DNA of 36,372 nt from a virus. The notes beneath the pieces were generated by a model. That model saw only the letters and a program-made list of their open reading frames with translations, was not told where the DNA came from and did no database searches. Of the stretch, positions 13,892 to 22,487 are shown piece after piece. The stretch covers positions 1-36,372 of the IMG/VR virus record IMGVR_UViG_3300047668_000642; one strand, written 5' to 3'. The position numbers were made by a program, and so were the translations under genes. Positions within the stretch are counted from its first letter, which is position 1, and every line of letters starts with the position of its first letter.

Positions 13892-15266
13892 TCCGCTTGT
13901 AGAGCTCGTCGTATTTCACGCGGCGGTATCCGTCATCACCAATGACGACTAGGTCTGGATGCGTTGCCTCGAGCTCCTGCGCCATGACGCCAAACCTTGG
14001 CTGGCCTTCATATGCTACATTTTCTCCAGCCTCGTTCCAGTCCCATGTATAGAAGTTTACGCCGGCCTGGCTGCCGACTGGTGTAATGTTTTCCTTGAGA
14101 CGTATGTCTGAGCCGCCAAATACCGCTCCAAATCCACCGCCTTGACCTACTGCTCCAGCGCCTGACAGCAAGCTGCCCACTGCCGACAACCCGCCGAACG
14201 GATCTCGCGAAGTGACGGTGCCAAGCCCTTGCGGAACGCCAGCCCCAGCCGCCAGAAGGGCGTTGAGCTGTGTGAGCGGGTAAGCCTGCTCCTGCTCGAA
14301 CGCTGCGTAGTCAGACTGGAGTTGCGCCTGCTCAAGCGCGCGCACCTGATCTCCCGCCGCCATTTGAGCCCCGAGGCCAGACATCTCCGACTGCAAACGA
14401 TCGCCGGCGAGTGCGCCCATTGCGTTCGCCGCGCGTCCTTGGATGTCTGCGGCACCGAATTGGCCCTGATAGTTGGCCGCGTTGGCCGCCTGCTCGAATT
14501 GAGCCTGCTGGATGGCAAACTGATTTGCCGCCGCCATGTTGCCGGAGCGTGCCGCCTGATCTCGTGCGGCGGCCGCTTCGCGTGCCTGCTGACCGAGTGT
14601 GTTTGCCGTCATCTGCTGGCCCGACTGCATGCCGCGCGCTTGCTGCACGTTGCCAATGTCGAACTGTCCAGACTGAAGCGCCTGAGTGTATGCCTTCTCC
14701 TGCAATCCGGCGATCAAGTCCGCCGCCTGCTTGCCGTATGCTTCGCGAGTGGCTGCCTCTGCCACGCCCTGACGTGACCCGCCAAATGCGCCGGCGGCCG
14801 TAGCCTGTGCGCCCATAGTGTTCAGCGCCTGCTCTTGGGCGCCGCCCAGCGTCTGAAGGCTGCGGTTAATTACGTTCTGAGTGTAGGGCGACATGTACTG
14901 GTCAAAGTTTGTCGTGGCCAGTTGATTGACGTCGATCTGGCCGGGAGCCATTGCCGCGTTAACCGCTCCGGCGCCCTGCATTGTCTGCGCGCCTCCGAGT
15001 TGCGCGGCCGCCATGTCAGCCGGGTTAAAGCCGGTTAGACCTTGCTGGACGCCGATCGCTTGATCGTATGTCTGGCCGCCCATGTTGAGATTACCGTATC
15101 CAGCCAGCGCCTGATTTTGCAAGTCCGACATGCCGGCGACCATTTCGCCGGTGTAGGGCGTGTAATCTTGGTCTGCGATCGCAACGCCGCGCGGCAAGAT
15201 GTTTTCGCGGATAAAATCTTCCTGCCACTGCGGCATCTTGGTTTCTTCTGTTTTGGTCGATCCCAT
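13881..15266 (-). CDS. Virion protein with C-terminal S74 chaperone domain
   Basis: A 461-residue protein. Residues 1-360 are Gln/Ala/Gly-rich and strongly helical, like podovirus ejection or tail-needle proteins. Residues 386-461 start with SDIRLKENI and contain FYTWDWNE, FGVMAQELE and RVKYDELYKRI. These are the hallmarks of the peptidase S74 intramolecular chaperone, which helps a trimer fold and then cuts itself off at the serine of SDIRLK. S74 domains usually end tail spikes, so its presence here implies that this protein also forms a trimeric folded end, possibly a tail tip. The start overlaps the GNAT-like gene stop as TGATG. Confidence 0.8.
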   Translation of the reverse strand: MGSTKTEETKMPQWQEDFIRENILPRGVAIADQDYTPYTGEMVAGMSDLQNQALAGYGNLNMGGQTYDQAIGVQQGLTGFNPADMAAAQLGGAQTMQGAGAVNAAMAPGQIDVNQLATTNFDQYMSPYTQNVINRSLQTLGGAQEQALNTMGAQATAAGAFGGSRQGVAEAATREAYGKQAADLIAGLQEKAYTQALQSGQFDIGNVQQARGMQSGQQMTANTLGQQAREAAAARDQAARSGNMAAANQFAIQQAQFEQAANAANYQGQFGAADIQGRAANAMGALAGDRLQSEMSGLGAQMAAGDQVRALEQAQLQSDYAAFEQEQAYPLTQLNALLAAGAGVPQGLGTVTSRDPFGGLSAVGSLLSGAGAVGQGGGFGAVFGGSDIRLKENITPVGSQAGVNFYTWDWNEAGENVAYEGQPRFGVMAQELEATHPDLVVIGDDGYRRVKYDELYKRIGR

Positions 15267-15709
15267 CAGGTCAGCTCCATCTCAAAGTGCGTGTACATTT
15301 CACGGAACGAGGCCGCTTCTGCGTATCTCTGAAAACCTTTGCGGCCGTCAGCTTCTATGGCGTCCAGTTTAGCTTCTTTGGCCACTTTTGTCAAAATTGC
15401 GAACACCTCTTGGCCCCACAGGTGCATCTTCTCTCCACCCATCCACTCGATCTTCATGTTTTTGCGCAGGGGCTGCTTCACAATGCACGTCACGACGGCA
15501 GCCATGGCCTTGCCGTCAACGTAAGCCAACCACAATAGGGACAGCCCGTTGCGCAAGTCATCGACAATGTGTTCAATGGTTACGTTGTGGCTCTGGCGGC
15601 GGACTGCCGGCTCCAGTAATCGGACGGCGTCGTCCAAAACGCTGTCAACTTTATCGGGCAGGATTGCCAGCAATTTGAATTGCGGTTTTATGTGTACGAC
15701 CTCACCCAT
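15266..15709 (-). CDS. GNAT-like protein (T7 gp13-type)
   Basis: A 147-residue protein resembling the acetyltransferase-like proteins encoded among tail genes of podoviruses, such as T7 gp13. The order fits a GNAT fold: LLWLAYVDGKAMAAVVTCIV (about 54-73) would form the central strands, and the C-terminal part YAEAASFREMYTHFEMEL the last helix and strand. The acetyl-CoA pyrophosphate loop is not clearly conserved, so it may be structural or assembly-related rather than an enzyme. The ATG overlaps the upstream gene by eight bases, with GAGG close before it. Confidence 0.6.
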   Translation of the reverse strand: MGEVVHIKPQFKLLAILPDKVDSVLDDAVRLLEPAVRRQSHNVTIEHIVDDLRNGLSLLWLAYVDGKAMAAVVTCIVKQPLRKNMKIEWMGGEKMHLWGQEVFAILTKVAKEAKLDAIEADGRKGFQRYAEAASFREMYTHFEMELT

Positions 15710-16355
15710 GCAGCCTCGTAATCGACAGAGTTGACGCTGGAATTGCTGGGACTGGCGACGCTGCGGCGGTGTAATTTAAAAATCCGTTGGTGCTGTCAAA
15801 CATATAGTTGACCTCAAGATAGTCGCCCGCAGCCACGGTAAAGATTTGGGTGCGAGACGTAAGAACTGTGGCGTTATTTCTGTGCAGGGCCGTTGCCAGC
15901 GCACTGTCTGGGACGTCTGTCCCGTTTATGCTGGGCCAAAAGTAAAAATGAACTGTCGCGGTAGACGTTGACGACATTTGCGCCGAAAACGCCAGAACAT
16001 ATTCGCCCGCCTCCTCGAATACAATGCGAGAGGCAGGCGTCCCCTGCGTAATGCCGGAGTTGCCTACCGGGGCGTCATAAGTTATTTTGTACGCAGTATT
16101 GGCGACTGCGGCGGTAACGTCGGCAGTCTTGATGAAGTTGGCGTGGCCATCCTCCAAGACGATCTGACGCCACGCGCCATTTTTGGAGACGACGGGATAC
16201 CCGTTTACATTATCCCACAAAATGACGCCGGGTTGAGAGGCCGACGAATATGTCTCCTTAAAGCCAAGCTGATCCAGCGCCAGCCCAAGGTAGCGACGCA
16301 TATTCTCGGCCCACTGGCTTATGTCCATAGTAATGGGTGGCAGCATCCGGCTCAT
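15702..16355 (-). CDS. Virion protein with C1q/TNF-like jelly-roll domain
   Basis: A 217-residue protein. The N-terminal 35 residues are helical (MDISQWAENMRRYLGLALDQL). The bulk (about 75-215) is beta-rich with the rhythm of a C1q/TNF-like jelly roll: IVFEEAGEYVLAFSAQM, then VHFYFWPSINGTDVP, then QIFTVAAGDYLEVNYMFD. Such domains trimerise and are used in phage tails and virion surfaces for receptor or glycan contact. The start at 16355 is fixed by an ATGA overlap with the tail-hub gene; there is no separate ribosome binding site. The fold is inferred from pattern. Confidence 0.65.
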   Translation of the reverse strand: MSRMLPPITMDISQWAENMRRYLGLALDQLGFKETYSSASQPGVILWDNVNGYPVVSKNGAWRQIVLEDGHANFIKTADVTAAVANTAYKITYDAPVGNSGITQGTPASRIVFEEAGEYVLAFSAQMSSTSTATVHFYFWPSINGTDVPDSALATALHRNNATVLTSRTQIFTVAAGDYLEVNYMFDSTNGFLNYTAAASPVPAIPASTLSITRLHG

Positions 16356-17830
16356 CTGCGGCCGCCGGCCACTGCGTCCAGTCGCATTATGCCAACGCGC
16401 CAATCCGACGCGGCATTTCCCGTAACCCGCATTCTGATCTGTCGCCCGGTAAACCGCAGGCTGGTCGGGTTGGCCATCGAAAACGGACCATAGTCGCGCT
16501 CGGTGTCCGTCGGATAGAAGCGCGTCTTAAACGTAGCGTTCACGTCACCCAGCGTTTTCTCGTCTGGGATCATCCCACGCACAGCCATAACCTGTTCGCC
16601 GACGCCAATGGCGATCGGGCCAGTCTCGGCGAATGGAGTTTGGGTTCCGTAGTTAAAGCCGATTTCCTGCTCGTACAGAGTGCCGTCGGCGGCAATCCAG
16701 AACGGCTGGCGGAAGACGCCACGGTCTACGCCGGCCGTGCGATCGATTGATCCGGTTGTCCAAATCTTCTCTGCATAATCAAAAGCAGTGTATCGGTCGC
16801 ATTCCGTGCTGCTCGCGCTGGGGTAGAACCACCAGATCTCGTTGAAGCGGCTGTTCACGACGGCGTGTACCTTAGACTTCTGGTCGTTGTTCATGTCGCT
16901 GAACACATAGTCAGCCACGTCGCATGGTAGATCCTGCACAGCTCCGCCAGAGTAAACAAAGAATGAGCGCTGGCCCATCCACACGACGCCCTCGTCGATG
17001 GACGCGGCGGCGTTGGCCGCAATCAGGCCGCAGCTGGTGCCCACCCTAGAAAACCCGTAAACGTAGGGTGGGCCCGAATATGTGGCCGTGTGGGCATCTT
17101 GATCGGTCAAGATCAGCGTCTGGCCGCGCGTGCGCAGGCCCTTGAGGATCACGCCATTCGTCTGGATCTGGATGTCGCCGGCCTCGTTTGTCGTCGCCGG
17201 CGTCCACAAGTTATTATTCTCTCTGTCTGACCAGGCGACTTTTCGAGGGTCGCCGCCGGCGCCAAATGCGAAAACAAAGCGCTCTTCCGTAACCATCATG
17301 CTGGAGCAGCCAGTAGGCGCGTTAGACAGAACGGCGGCGGGCGTGGCAGAGTTAAGTGTCCACTGGTAAATCTTGCCATCGTCAGCCGTGGTTCCAAGCA
17401 AATACTCGCCCCAATTCTCTAAGCTCCATGTGGTAGCTCGCAGAATGCTGCCAGTGTCTTCAGATGGTAGGCCATATAAGCCGTTGCCGAATGTGCTACC
17501 GCTGTAGCCAGTAAACGCCGTGGCATCCACCCGACCAGCGGTAAAGCCAGCAGGCGTAATGTCTGTCACAGCGTTGCCAGCAGTCATCGCGTAAAGTTTG
17601 TTGTGCGTACCGAAAGCCACGCGGCGGTTGTTGCCGTTGTCTTCCCACGCAACCATCGTCCGCGCCACGCCATTTATGTCAACGGTTCCGCGCTGACGCC
17701 ATCCGCCAATGGGGCGCAGTGCGCCCTCGTGCCAGCGAATTAAGTTGCCATCACGCCAGCGGCCCTGAGACTGATACTCAGTGCCGTTTCTGTATTGACC
17801 CGCTGGGATGTTGAGTGGGATTAACGGCAT
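16352..17830 (-). CDS. P22 gp10-like tail hub / stabilisation protein
   Basis: A 492-residue tail protein. It begins MPLIPLNIPAGQYRNGTEYQ and contains repeated short strand motifs typical of a beta-propeller (WEDNGNNRRVAFGTHNKLYAM, ENWGEYLLGTTADDGKIYQW, EIWWFYPSASS). It ends with a beta-sandwich-like stretch (SLRFTGRQIRMRVTG). The overall plan resembles phage P22 gp10, the hub that plugs the portal channel and carries the fibres. The start at 17830 has GGGAGAAGG just upstream; an upstream in-frame ATG at 17875 lies inside the preceding gene. The assignment rests on organisation and gene order rather than alignment. Confidence 0.7.
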   Translation of the reverse strand: MPLIPLNIPAGQYRNGTEYQSQGRWRDGNLIRWHEGALRPIGGWRQRGTVDINGVARTMVAWEDNGNNRRVAFGTHNKLYAMTAGNAVTDITPAGFTAGRVDATAFTGYSGSTFGNGLYGLPSEDTGSILRATTWSLENWGEYLLGTTADDGKIYQWTLNSATPAAVLSNAPTGCSSMMVTEERFVFAFGAGGDPRKVAWSDRENNNLWTPATTNEAGDIQIQTNGVILKGLRTRGQTLILTDQDAHTATYSGPPYVYGFSRVGTSCGLIAANAAASIDEGVVWMGQRSFFVYSGGAVQDLPCDVADYVFSDMNNDQKSKVHAVVNSRFNEIWWFYPSASSTECDRYTAFDYAEKIWTTGSIDRTAGVDRGVFRQPFWIAADGTLYEQEIGFNYGTQTPFAETGPIAIGVGEQVMAVRGMIPDEKTLGDVNATFKTRFYPTDTERDYGPFSMANPTSLRFTGRQIRMRVTGNAASDWRVGIMRLDAVAGGRR

Positions 17831-17846
17831 GTGCCTTCTCCCTATA

Positions 17847-18308
17847 TTAAGCGGGTTTCGTGGGCCAGTCGGCATCGTCTAGATTTGGAAAGTTTGCGTG
17901 GCTGGTGACATCGCGCAGCGCCTGACGATACGTTGTCATAGCCGCGTCCATAGTTACATCCGTTAATGCAAAGTAATCTGTTGCAGCCAGCAAGCCATCA
18001 CGCTTACTGCGATTAGACGAAGCAACTCCATCGTCCCACGCTTGTGTCTCTTCAGCGGTCTTGCTTGATGTAGTCCATCCAAGGGTCCACGCACCGTCCA
18101 CCAATGAAGGCGCGGCGTCTTGCGCTACATTCTGAGTGCGCTCATTAATGCTTGGCATATCCGCAAACGTCACTGGCATAAGGCTATAACTCTCAAGCAT
18201 CTCGTCAGGGATTTGCTTGGGGAATGATGTGTTGGGATTATCACGGCGTAGTTTTCCTACGGAATAGGGGTATGTGTCTACGGCTCCGCTTGTAATTTTA
18301 ACGTGCAT
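17847..18308 (-). CDS. Tail fibre assembly chaperone-like protein
   Basis: A 153-residue protein. The C-terminal third carries the pattern of the Phage_tail_APC family: KRDGLLAATDYFALTDVTMD, then TYRQALRDV, and finally DWPTKPA. The N-terminal half looks beta-rich. Family members help fold or attach tail fibres and are usually encoded next to the fibre gene, as here, immediately after the propeller-like tail protein. The ATG has TAGGAGAT five bases upstream. Confidence 0.7.
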   Translation of the reverse strand: MHVKITSGAVDTYPYSVGKLRRDNPNTSFPKQIPDEMLESYSLMPVTFADMPSINERTQNVAQDAAPSLVDGAWTLGWTTSSKTAEETQAWDDGVASSNRSKRDGLLAATDYFALTDVTMDAAMTTYRQALRDVTSHANFPNLDDADWPTKPA

Positions 18309-18318
18309 TTAAGATCTC

Positions 18319-19698
18319 CTATAGATCGGTGAGTGTATTAGTGCTGGATACTGTATTACCACTGCCGCTTAGTGTGACGTTGGATGTAGACCCGGTGCTT
18401 AAAGAACCGCCAATATCAGAGAAAGTCAGGTAGCCTGTTGGTTCATTGTAAGATGGAATGGTAACTGTGTAACCCCCATATGTGCCAGCGGCTACACCAT
18501 CTAACGGGATCTTGAACATAATGATATTATTGTTTGAGGCGCTTGCTGTAAACCCACCCGCATAAACAAAACCGTCTGACCCAACAGTAAGCGCATCTAA
18601 TATACTTTCATAAGATGTCTTGCCAATTCGCATTGCCCACTGGAGTGTACCAGACGAGTTATACTTTATAACTACATCTTGACTATTTCCTCCGCCGTGA
18701 TTTGCAGTGACGTAAACATTTCCATCACCGTCTACTGCAATGGCCCTGCCCCCCGACTGCTGTAGTGTGGAGCCGACCTTATTTACATAAAACTTTTCCC
18801 ATACGAGCGCACCAGTGGACTTTCTTATCTTCCTAGTGTGACAAGCGTTTTCCCCGTTACTTCCATTAAAGTCCTCTGCGTAGCCACAATCATACATAAA
18901 AGACGCGTCTGAAGTTATGCTTTGGCCTTCACCAAAACCAGTGTTAGTTGTTGAGCTAGTGGAGCGGTATACTGCTTCAAGGCTTCCGTTTTCGTCAATT
19001 TTTGCTAAATCAGCAGCGTAATGTCCTACGCTTCCATTTATACCAGTAGTCATACCAACTAGAAAATTTCCACCATAACCCGGTCTAAGGCTATTGGTTT
19101 CCCAATGAGCGTATCTTATAGAATTCTGCTGGTTCCAGTTTATTGAATAAGGCCACTGGCGTGTTCCACCCAAATTAAACTTTTGGACTTGGCCTGTTTG
19201 GCGTGACCCGTCATACCCATTAAAGGCGGTAAATATGCTTTGACCTGCGGGGTAATAATCTATGCTCATATCGCCGCCACGGCTGTTGGGTCCGTAATAC
19301 CCCGATGCAGACGTATATGGGTCACCATCGTCAGTTCTTGTAAACCAAGCCGCTTCACCTGATGCCTGACCATTGGAGTACCAATAACCTCCAAGCCAGA
19401 TGTCATTGTTAAGGTCTTCACAAAGAGTGCTGGCATAAATACCTGTAGAGCCAGAACCAGAGCCGTCAGCTATCTTGTAAAAACTAGAAACTGTGCCGTC
19501 TGCATTGAACTTAATGGTTATTATATCAGCGGCATCTGAGCCTCCCGTAGCAACAAAACTACCGTCAGATTTTTCAATCACCGCTTTTAAGTAAGATGTA
19601 CCAACATTAGGCGAGGTGGGAACCATTTCTAAAGCCCAACCCTTATCACCGCCAGCACCGCCAGCCGCAAAATTAGTTAATCTACTGATATTGCTCAT
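18319..19698 (-). CDS. Beta-propeller tail protein, probable receptor-binding
   Basis: A 459-residue Gly/Ser/Thr-rich protein made of repeated propeller blades. Examples are GGRAIAVDGDGNVYVTANHG with DVVIKYNSSGTLQW, and ALTVGSDGFVYAGG with NIIMFKIPLDG, which look like SBBP-type repeats. The last 50 residues are a Ser/Thr-rich strand region. It lies among fibre genes and next to an assembly chaperone, so a receptor-contacting role is likely. The gene is visibly AT-richer than its neighbours (about 46 % GC in sampled lines), as expected for an exchanged host-range module. Only a weak ribosome binding site precedes the ATG. Confidence 0.7.
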   Translation of the reverse strand: MSNISRLTNFAAGGAGGDKGWALEMVPTSPNVGTSYLKAVIEKSDGSFVATGGSDAADIITIKFNADGTVSSFYKIADGSGSGSTGIYASTLCEDLNNDIWLGGYWYSNGQASGEAAWFTRTDDGDPYTSASGYYGPNSRGGDMSIDYYPAGQSIFTAFNGYDGSRQTGQVQKFNLGGTRQWPYSINWNQQNSIRYAHWETNSLRPGYGGNFLVGMTTGINGSVGHYAADLAKIDENGSLEAVYRSTSSTTNTGFGEGQSITSDASFMYDCGYAEDFNGSNGENACHTRKIRKSTGALVWEKFYVNKVGSTLQQSGGRAIAVDGDGNVYVTANHGGGNSQDVVIKYNSSGTLQWAMRIGKTSYESILDALTVGSDGFVYAGGFTASASNNNIIMFKIPLDGVAAGTYGGYTVTIPSYNEPTGYLTFSDIGGSLSTGSTSNVTLSGSGNTVSSTNTLTDL

Positions 19699-19703
19699 AG
19701 CAG

Positions 19704-20480
19704 TTACCCCGCCGCATCAATGGCAAGCGCACCGTACCAAATAGTCCCGCCGTCTGTCGTTGTGAAGACAAGCAGATCGGTTTCGCCAGAAGCGGGCGCA
19801 TCAGGCGCAGTAGCGCCAGCCCAATCAACGCCAGATGGATATGTGATTGTGTGTGTGCCACCCGCCGTCAGGCGAAGCATAAAGCCAAAGGCCGTTCCGC
19901 TGGCTGGTGGGTTGGTGAATGTAAAGGTTGTGGCCCCACTAGTAGTTAGAGAGAACACGTTGCCTGTTTCACAGTTAACCGCTGGGGTGGTGCCAGAGAG
20001 TGCAACATACCGCTCGTTATAGCTGTCAACGGTAAGCTCGCCAGTGATGTCCACGTCTCCAGTGTATGACGACAGGTCAACGCTGGTTAGTTTTCCGTCA
20101 AGCTGCGTCTGGATTGCAGATGTAACACCGTCAACATATCCAAGCTCCGTGGCTGTCAATGTGCCGGGAATGCCGTCCAATACGTTCAACTCTGCCGCTG
20201 TGGACGTAACTCCGTCTAAGATGTTCAACTCAGCCGTGGTGGACGTAACCCCGTCTAAAATGTTTAATTCTGCCGCTGTGGACGTAACTCCGTCTAGGAT
20301 ATTTAACTCAGCCGTGGTGACAGTGGCCCCGTCTAGGATCGCAATCTCAGTGGCGCTTACAGCCCCAAGGAGCGTATCCGTCTCGGTCCAGTTATCATTT
20401 AGTTTTGTGCCCCAGGTGTCCTCGCTCGCGCCGACTTCTGGTAGGGTAAACCCTTGGTTTGGTGTAGTGCCATCAGCCAT
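19704..20480 (-). CDS. Tail fibre protein with 13-residue repeats
   Basis: A 258-residue fibre protein. The N-terminus (TTPNQGFTLPEVGASEDTWGTKLNDN) is the common virion-attachment start of marine phage fibres. Residues about 45-100 are tandem repeats of TAAELNILDGVTS, a widespread triple-stranded shaft motif. The C-terminal half is beta-rich (GTHTITYPSGVDWAG). It probably trimerises on the tail hub. Start and previous stop overlap as TAATG. The repeats are encoded by four 39-base units at 20185-20340. Confidence 0.8.
   Translation of the reverse strand: MADGTTPNQGFTLPEVGASEDTWGTKLNDNWTETDTLLGAVSATEIAILDGATVTTAELNILDGVTSTAAELNILDGVTSTTAELNILDGVTSTAAELNVLDGIPGTLTATELGYVDGVTSAIQTQLDGKLTSVDLSSYTGDVDITGELTVDSYNERYVALSGTTPAVNCETGNVFSLTTSGATTFTFTNPPASGTAFGFMLRLTAGGTHTITYPSGVDWAGATAPDAPASGETDLLVFTTTDGGTIWYGALAIDAAG
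20185..20340 (-). repeat. Four 39-bp tandem repeats in fibre gene
   Basis: Units start at 20185, 20224, 20263 and 20302, each encoding 13 residues. Units 1 and 3 share GCCGCTGTGGAC while units 2 and 4 share GCCGTGGTG, which indicates duplication of a 78-base pair of units. The encoded repeat is a known fibre-shaft motif, so copy number could vary by slippage or recombination. Confidence 0.9.
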
Positions 20481-21112
20481 TACGCGGCCCTCTCTAAGTA
20501 ATCTGCCTCTGTCCAGCTTGTCGTCGGACTAGACGCCTCAAGCCACTTGTATCGCGCGAACACGGTCGCTGTAAAGCCAAACTGATCCGACGCCTCCATC
20601 AATCTTACGCGATTATACACTATATCAGTGGTTATTGAAATGGTCGCGCTTACAGCTCCGACCGTGTCAATAACTGCGTTCGATGTCGCCACGATAGAAA
20701 TGGTGGGAGACGCCGAAACATTTCGCGTGACTTGCGCCGTCGCGGTGGCGCTGACAGCTATAGTAGTTGAAGCGCTGCCCTCTTCGATGCTGTAGTTTTC
20801 GCCGTATATAAACGTGCCGTAAGTGTTTATACCGTAGCCGGGACGGAAGCCTGGGATCACTTCATACTTAATGGAGGATACCGACGCGATGCCGCCTAGA
20901 CTTATGTTTGCCGCCGCATCCGCAACTCTAACGGCAGTCGGAGGCGTTGCCACAACTCCGATAGACGCAGGCGCTGAAGCCACAACAACAGTAACCGCAG
21001 CCGCAGTAGCGGAAACGGCAATAGACGCAGCGGCCGCGCCCTGCGTCGTCTCCGGCTCTCCGTACAGCCCAGAGTTAAAAACCCCAGAGCCATATGTTGA
21101 GCGTAAAGCCAT
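20480..21112 (-). CDS. Ala/Val/Thr-rich virion protein of unknown role
   Basis: A 210-residue protein dominated by repeated strand-like stretches such as ASIAVSATAAAVTVVV, TTIAVSATATAQVT and SATISITTDIVYN. Between them lies an aromatic Gly/Tyr segment (GFRPGYGINTYGTFIYGENY), and the C-terminus is SWTEADYLERAA. The pattern of beta repeats suggests a fibrous or sandwich tail component. It sits between the capsid/adaptor genes and the fibre gene. Overlaps at both ends are TAATG. No family was recognised. Confidence 0.65.
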   Translation of the reverse strand: MALRSTYGSGVFNSGLYGEPETTQGAAAASIAVSATAAAVTVVVASAPASIGVVATPPTAVRVADAAANISLGGIASVSSIKYEVIPGFRPGYGINTYGTFIYGENYSIEEGSASTTIAVSATATAQVTRNVSASPTISIVATSNAVIDTVGAVSATISITTDIVYNRVRLMEASDQFGFTATVFARYKWLEASSPTTSWTEADYLERAA

Positions 21113-21498
21113 TAGCTGGCCGTGATGTCTAGGTCGCCCGTTGGGATACGGAACACGTCGCCGGCGTTAATCGCCTTGGCCGTCGTAAGCGCAGAGTGAA
21201 TAATCATGTTGCCGCTAGTGGCCGCGTCCATGACGCCGATCCATCCGATCGTGCCCCAGTTGCCGCCGGAGGCCGCAGGAAACTCAACGCCGGCAGTGTT
21301 GGATGCAACGTCGGCAGTGACGCTGAAAGTCACAGCGGTTCTGGCGTATGCAAAGCCGGACACTTCAGTGCCGGCGGTGCCGGTGTCGGTGGGGTCAGAT
21401 GTAAACAGGCCGATGTACCAAGTCGTCGGACGCGTTACAGTAGTTGTCGTAAGCAAGTATTCGAGCGTGTGCGTCTCGAATGGATTAGTCAGTGACAT
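21112..21498 (-). CDS. Conserved short virion protein (Gp80-like pattern)
   Basis: A 128-residue protein with features of a widespread phage family: WYIGLFTSDPTD, then GTEVSGFAYARTAVTF, then WGTIGWIGVMDAATSGN and a final GDVFRIPTGDLDIT. The role is unknown; proteins of this type are encoded among head-tail and tail genes and may form a structural sandwich domain. AGGAG lies six bases before the ATG. A 49-base gap separates it from the adaptor gene upstream, which may hold a weak promoter or processing site. Confidence 0.65.
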   Translation of the reverse strand: MSLTNPFETHTLEYLLTTTTVTRPTTWYIGLFTSDPTDTGTAGTEVSGFAYARTAVTFSVTADVASNTAGVEFPAASGGNWGTIGWIGVMDAATSGNMIIHSALTTAKAINAGDVFRIPTGDLDITAS

Positions 21499-21547
21499 GG
21501 ATTTCTCCTGTTAGATATATCTGGCGCGATCATACACCAATGTGGTT

Positions 21548-22168
21548 TTAATAGCCAGAGGCGCGCATCCGTAGACCAGACCGCGCGAAACGGGTCTCGT
21601 CAGACGACCTCTGAAGTGATTGTATTGCGTTTGAGTATAGCGAGGCCCACACCGATGTCCTGTTGTCATCGTTTAGGTACGGGGCGGACTGAACCAGCGC
21701 GCCGTATAGGTAGGCGTCGGGGGCGTCCTGGAGGAGCCAGTTAAATGTGTTTGTGCCGCTCAGCTCCGGCGTCTTTCCGTAATACATAAGCTGCATTGTA
21801 TATTCGGCGTCCGGCGTCGGGAATACCTCGAGCTCGTTTCCGGCGTTTGCGTAGAAGCGCGGGCGACCGCTTATGTTACTTGCGGCGGCGCGCAGCTGCA
21901 CCAAGTCGTCGATTGACGTGGGCTCAATTCGGAACGTGGTTCCCGATGTAATGCTGAAACGCAAAGTCTCCAGCCAGTCCTCCGGCGTCTGTATGTAACG
22001 ACTGTCGAGTGTGGCATCTGAACGCTGCACCATCTTGTAGTGTCGCAAGTCTCGATTGATGCTGCTCTCTGCCAGCGTGATAAAGTCAGGAATGACTGCG
22101 GTCAGATCGTCACGGTTAAGCCAGGTCGCGATTGATGCCTTTAGCTCGTCATACGTTGTAATCGCCAT
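21548..22168 (-). CDS. Head-tail adaptor (gp16-like)
   Basis: A 206-residue protein resembling phage head-to-tail adaptors that ring the portal. The N-terminal helical part reads YDELKASIATWLNRDDLTAVIPDFITLAE, typical of this group, and is followed by a beta region (FYANAGNELEVFPTPDAEYTMQLMYYGK) and helices (WLLQDAPDAYLYGALVQSAPYL). Position after the capsid gene and a short connector gene fits. Start and previous stop overlap as TAATG. Confidence is good because the N-terminal and YYGKTPEL-like motifs recur in these adaptors. Confidence 0.8.
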   Translation of the reverse strand: MAITTYDELKASIATWLNRDDLTAVIPDFITLAESSINRDLRHYKMVQRSDATLDSRYIQTPEDWLETLRFSITSGTTFRIEPTSIDDLVQLRAAASNISGRPRFYANAGNELEVFPTPDAEYTMQLMYYGKTPELSGTNTFNWLLQDAPDAYLYGALVQSAPYLNDDNRTSVWASLYSNAIQSLQRSSDETRFARSGLRMRASGY

Positions 22169-22467
22169 TAAAGTGTACCTTCTCGGGTGCGAAACGCTCG
22201 GTTCTCCGGTTGGTTAAGCCACTTCTTGAGGGCTTTCGGATCGTCTGCGATGCCTTGCTTCTTTAGCTCATAATACACGGAAAGCGGGATGGAAGCCACC
22301 TTTGGCTGGTCGCCGAATTTTCCCGACACTTCGTTGAACGAGCGCTTGTTAGCCTCAATGATTTTTGTGGTGTCCTGCACCGTCTCGACGACGTACTCGC
22401 CGTTTCCCATGACGTGCCAAAATTTGGTAATCCCGGTGGCCTCGTCTCGGCTAAAAAGTCTCTTCAT
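22168..22467 (-). CDS. Small conserved protein downstream of capsid gene
   Basis: A 99-residue protein of a type often found directly after the major capsid gene in podoviruses. It begins MKRLFSRDEATGITKFWHV, has a short strand region and ends with a helical, basic stretch (DPKALKKWLNQPENRAF). Its role is unknown; completion of heads or connector assembly is possible. The start at 22467 is preceded by GGAGGG; a longer frame would run through the hairpin at 22488-22507. It overlaps the adaptor start as TAATG. Confidence 0.7.
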   Translation of the reverse strand: MKRLFSRDEATGITKFWHVMGNGEYVVETVQDTTKIIEANKRSFNEVSGKFGDQPKVASIPLSVYYELKKQGIADDPKALKKWLNQPENRAFRTREGTL

Positions 22468-22487
22468 TTTTCCCTCCAAAGGTGAAT

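Noticed and set aside
19113-19130. GAATTC near 19120 as a GANTC site
   Set aside because: It reads GAATTC, which contains neither GAATC nor GATTC, so it is not a GANTC site.
20185-20340. Possible CRISPR array
   Set aside because: The 39-bp units are contiguous with no spacers and encode a fibre-shaft repeat.
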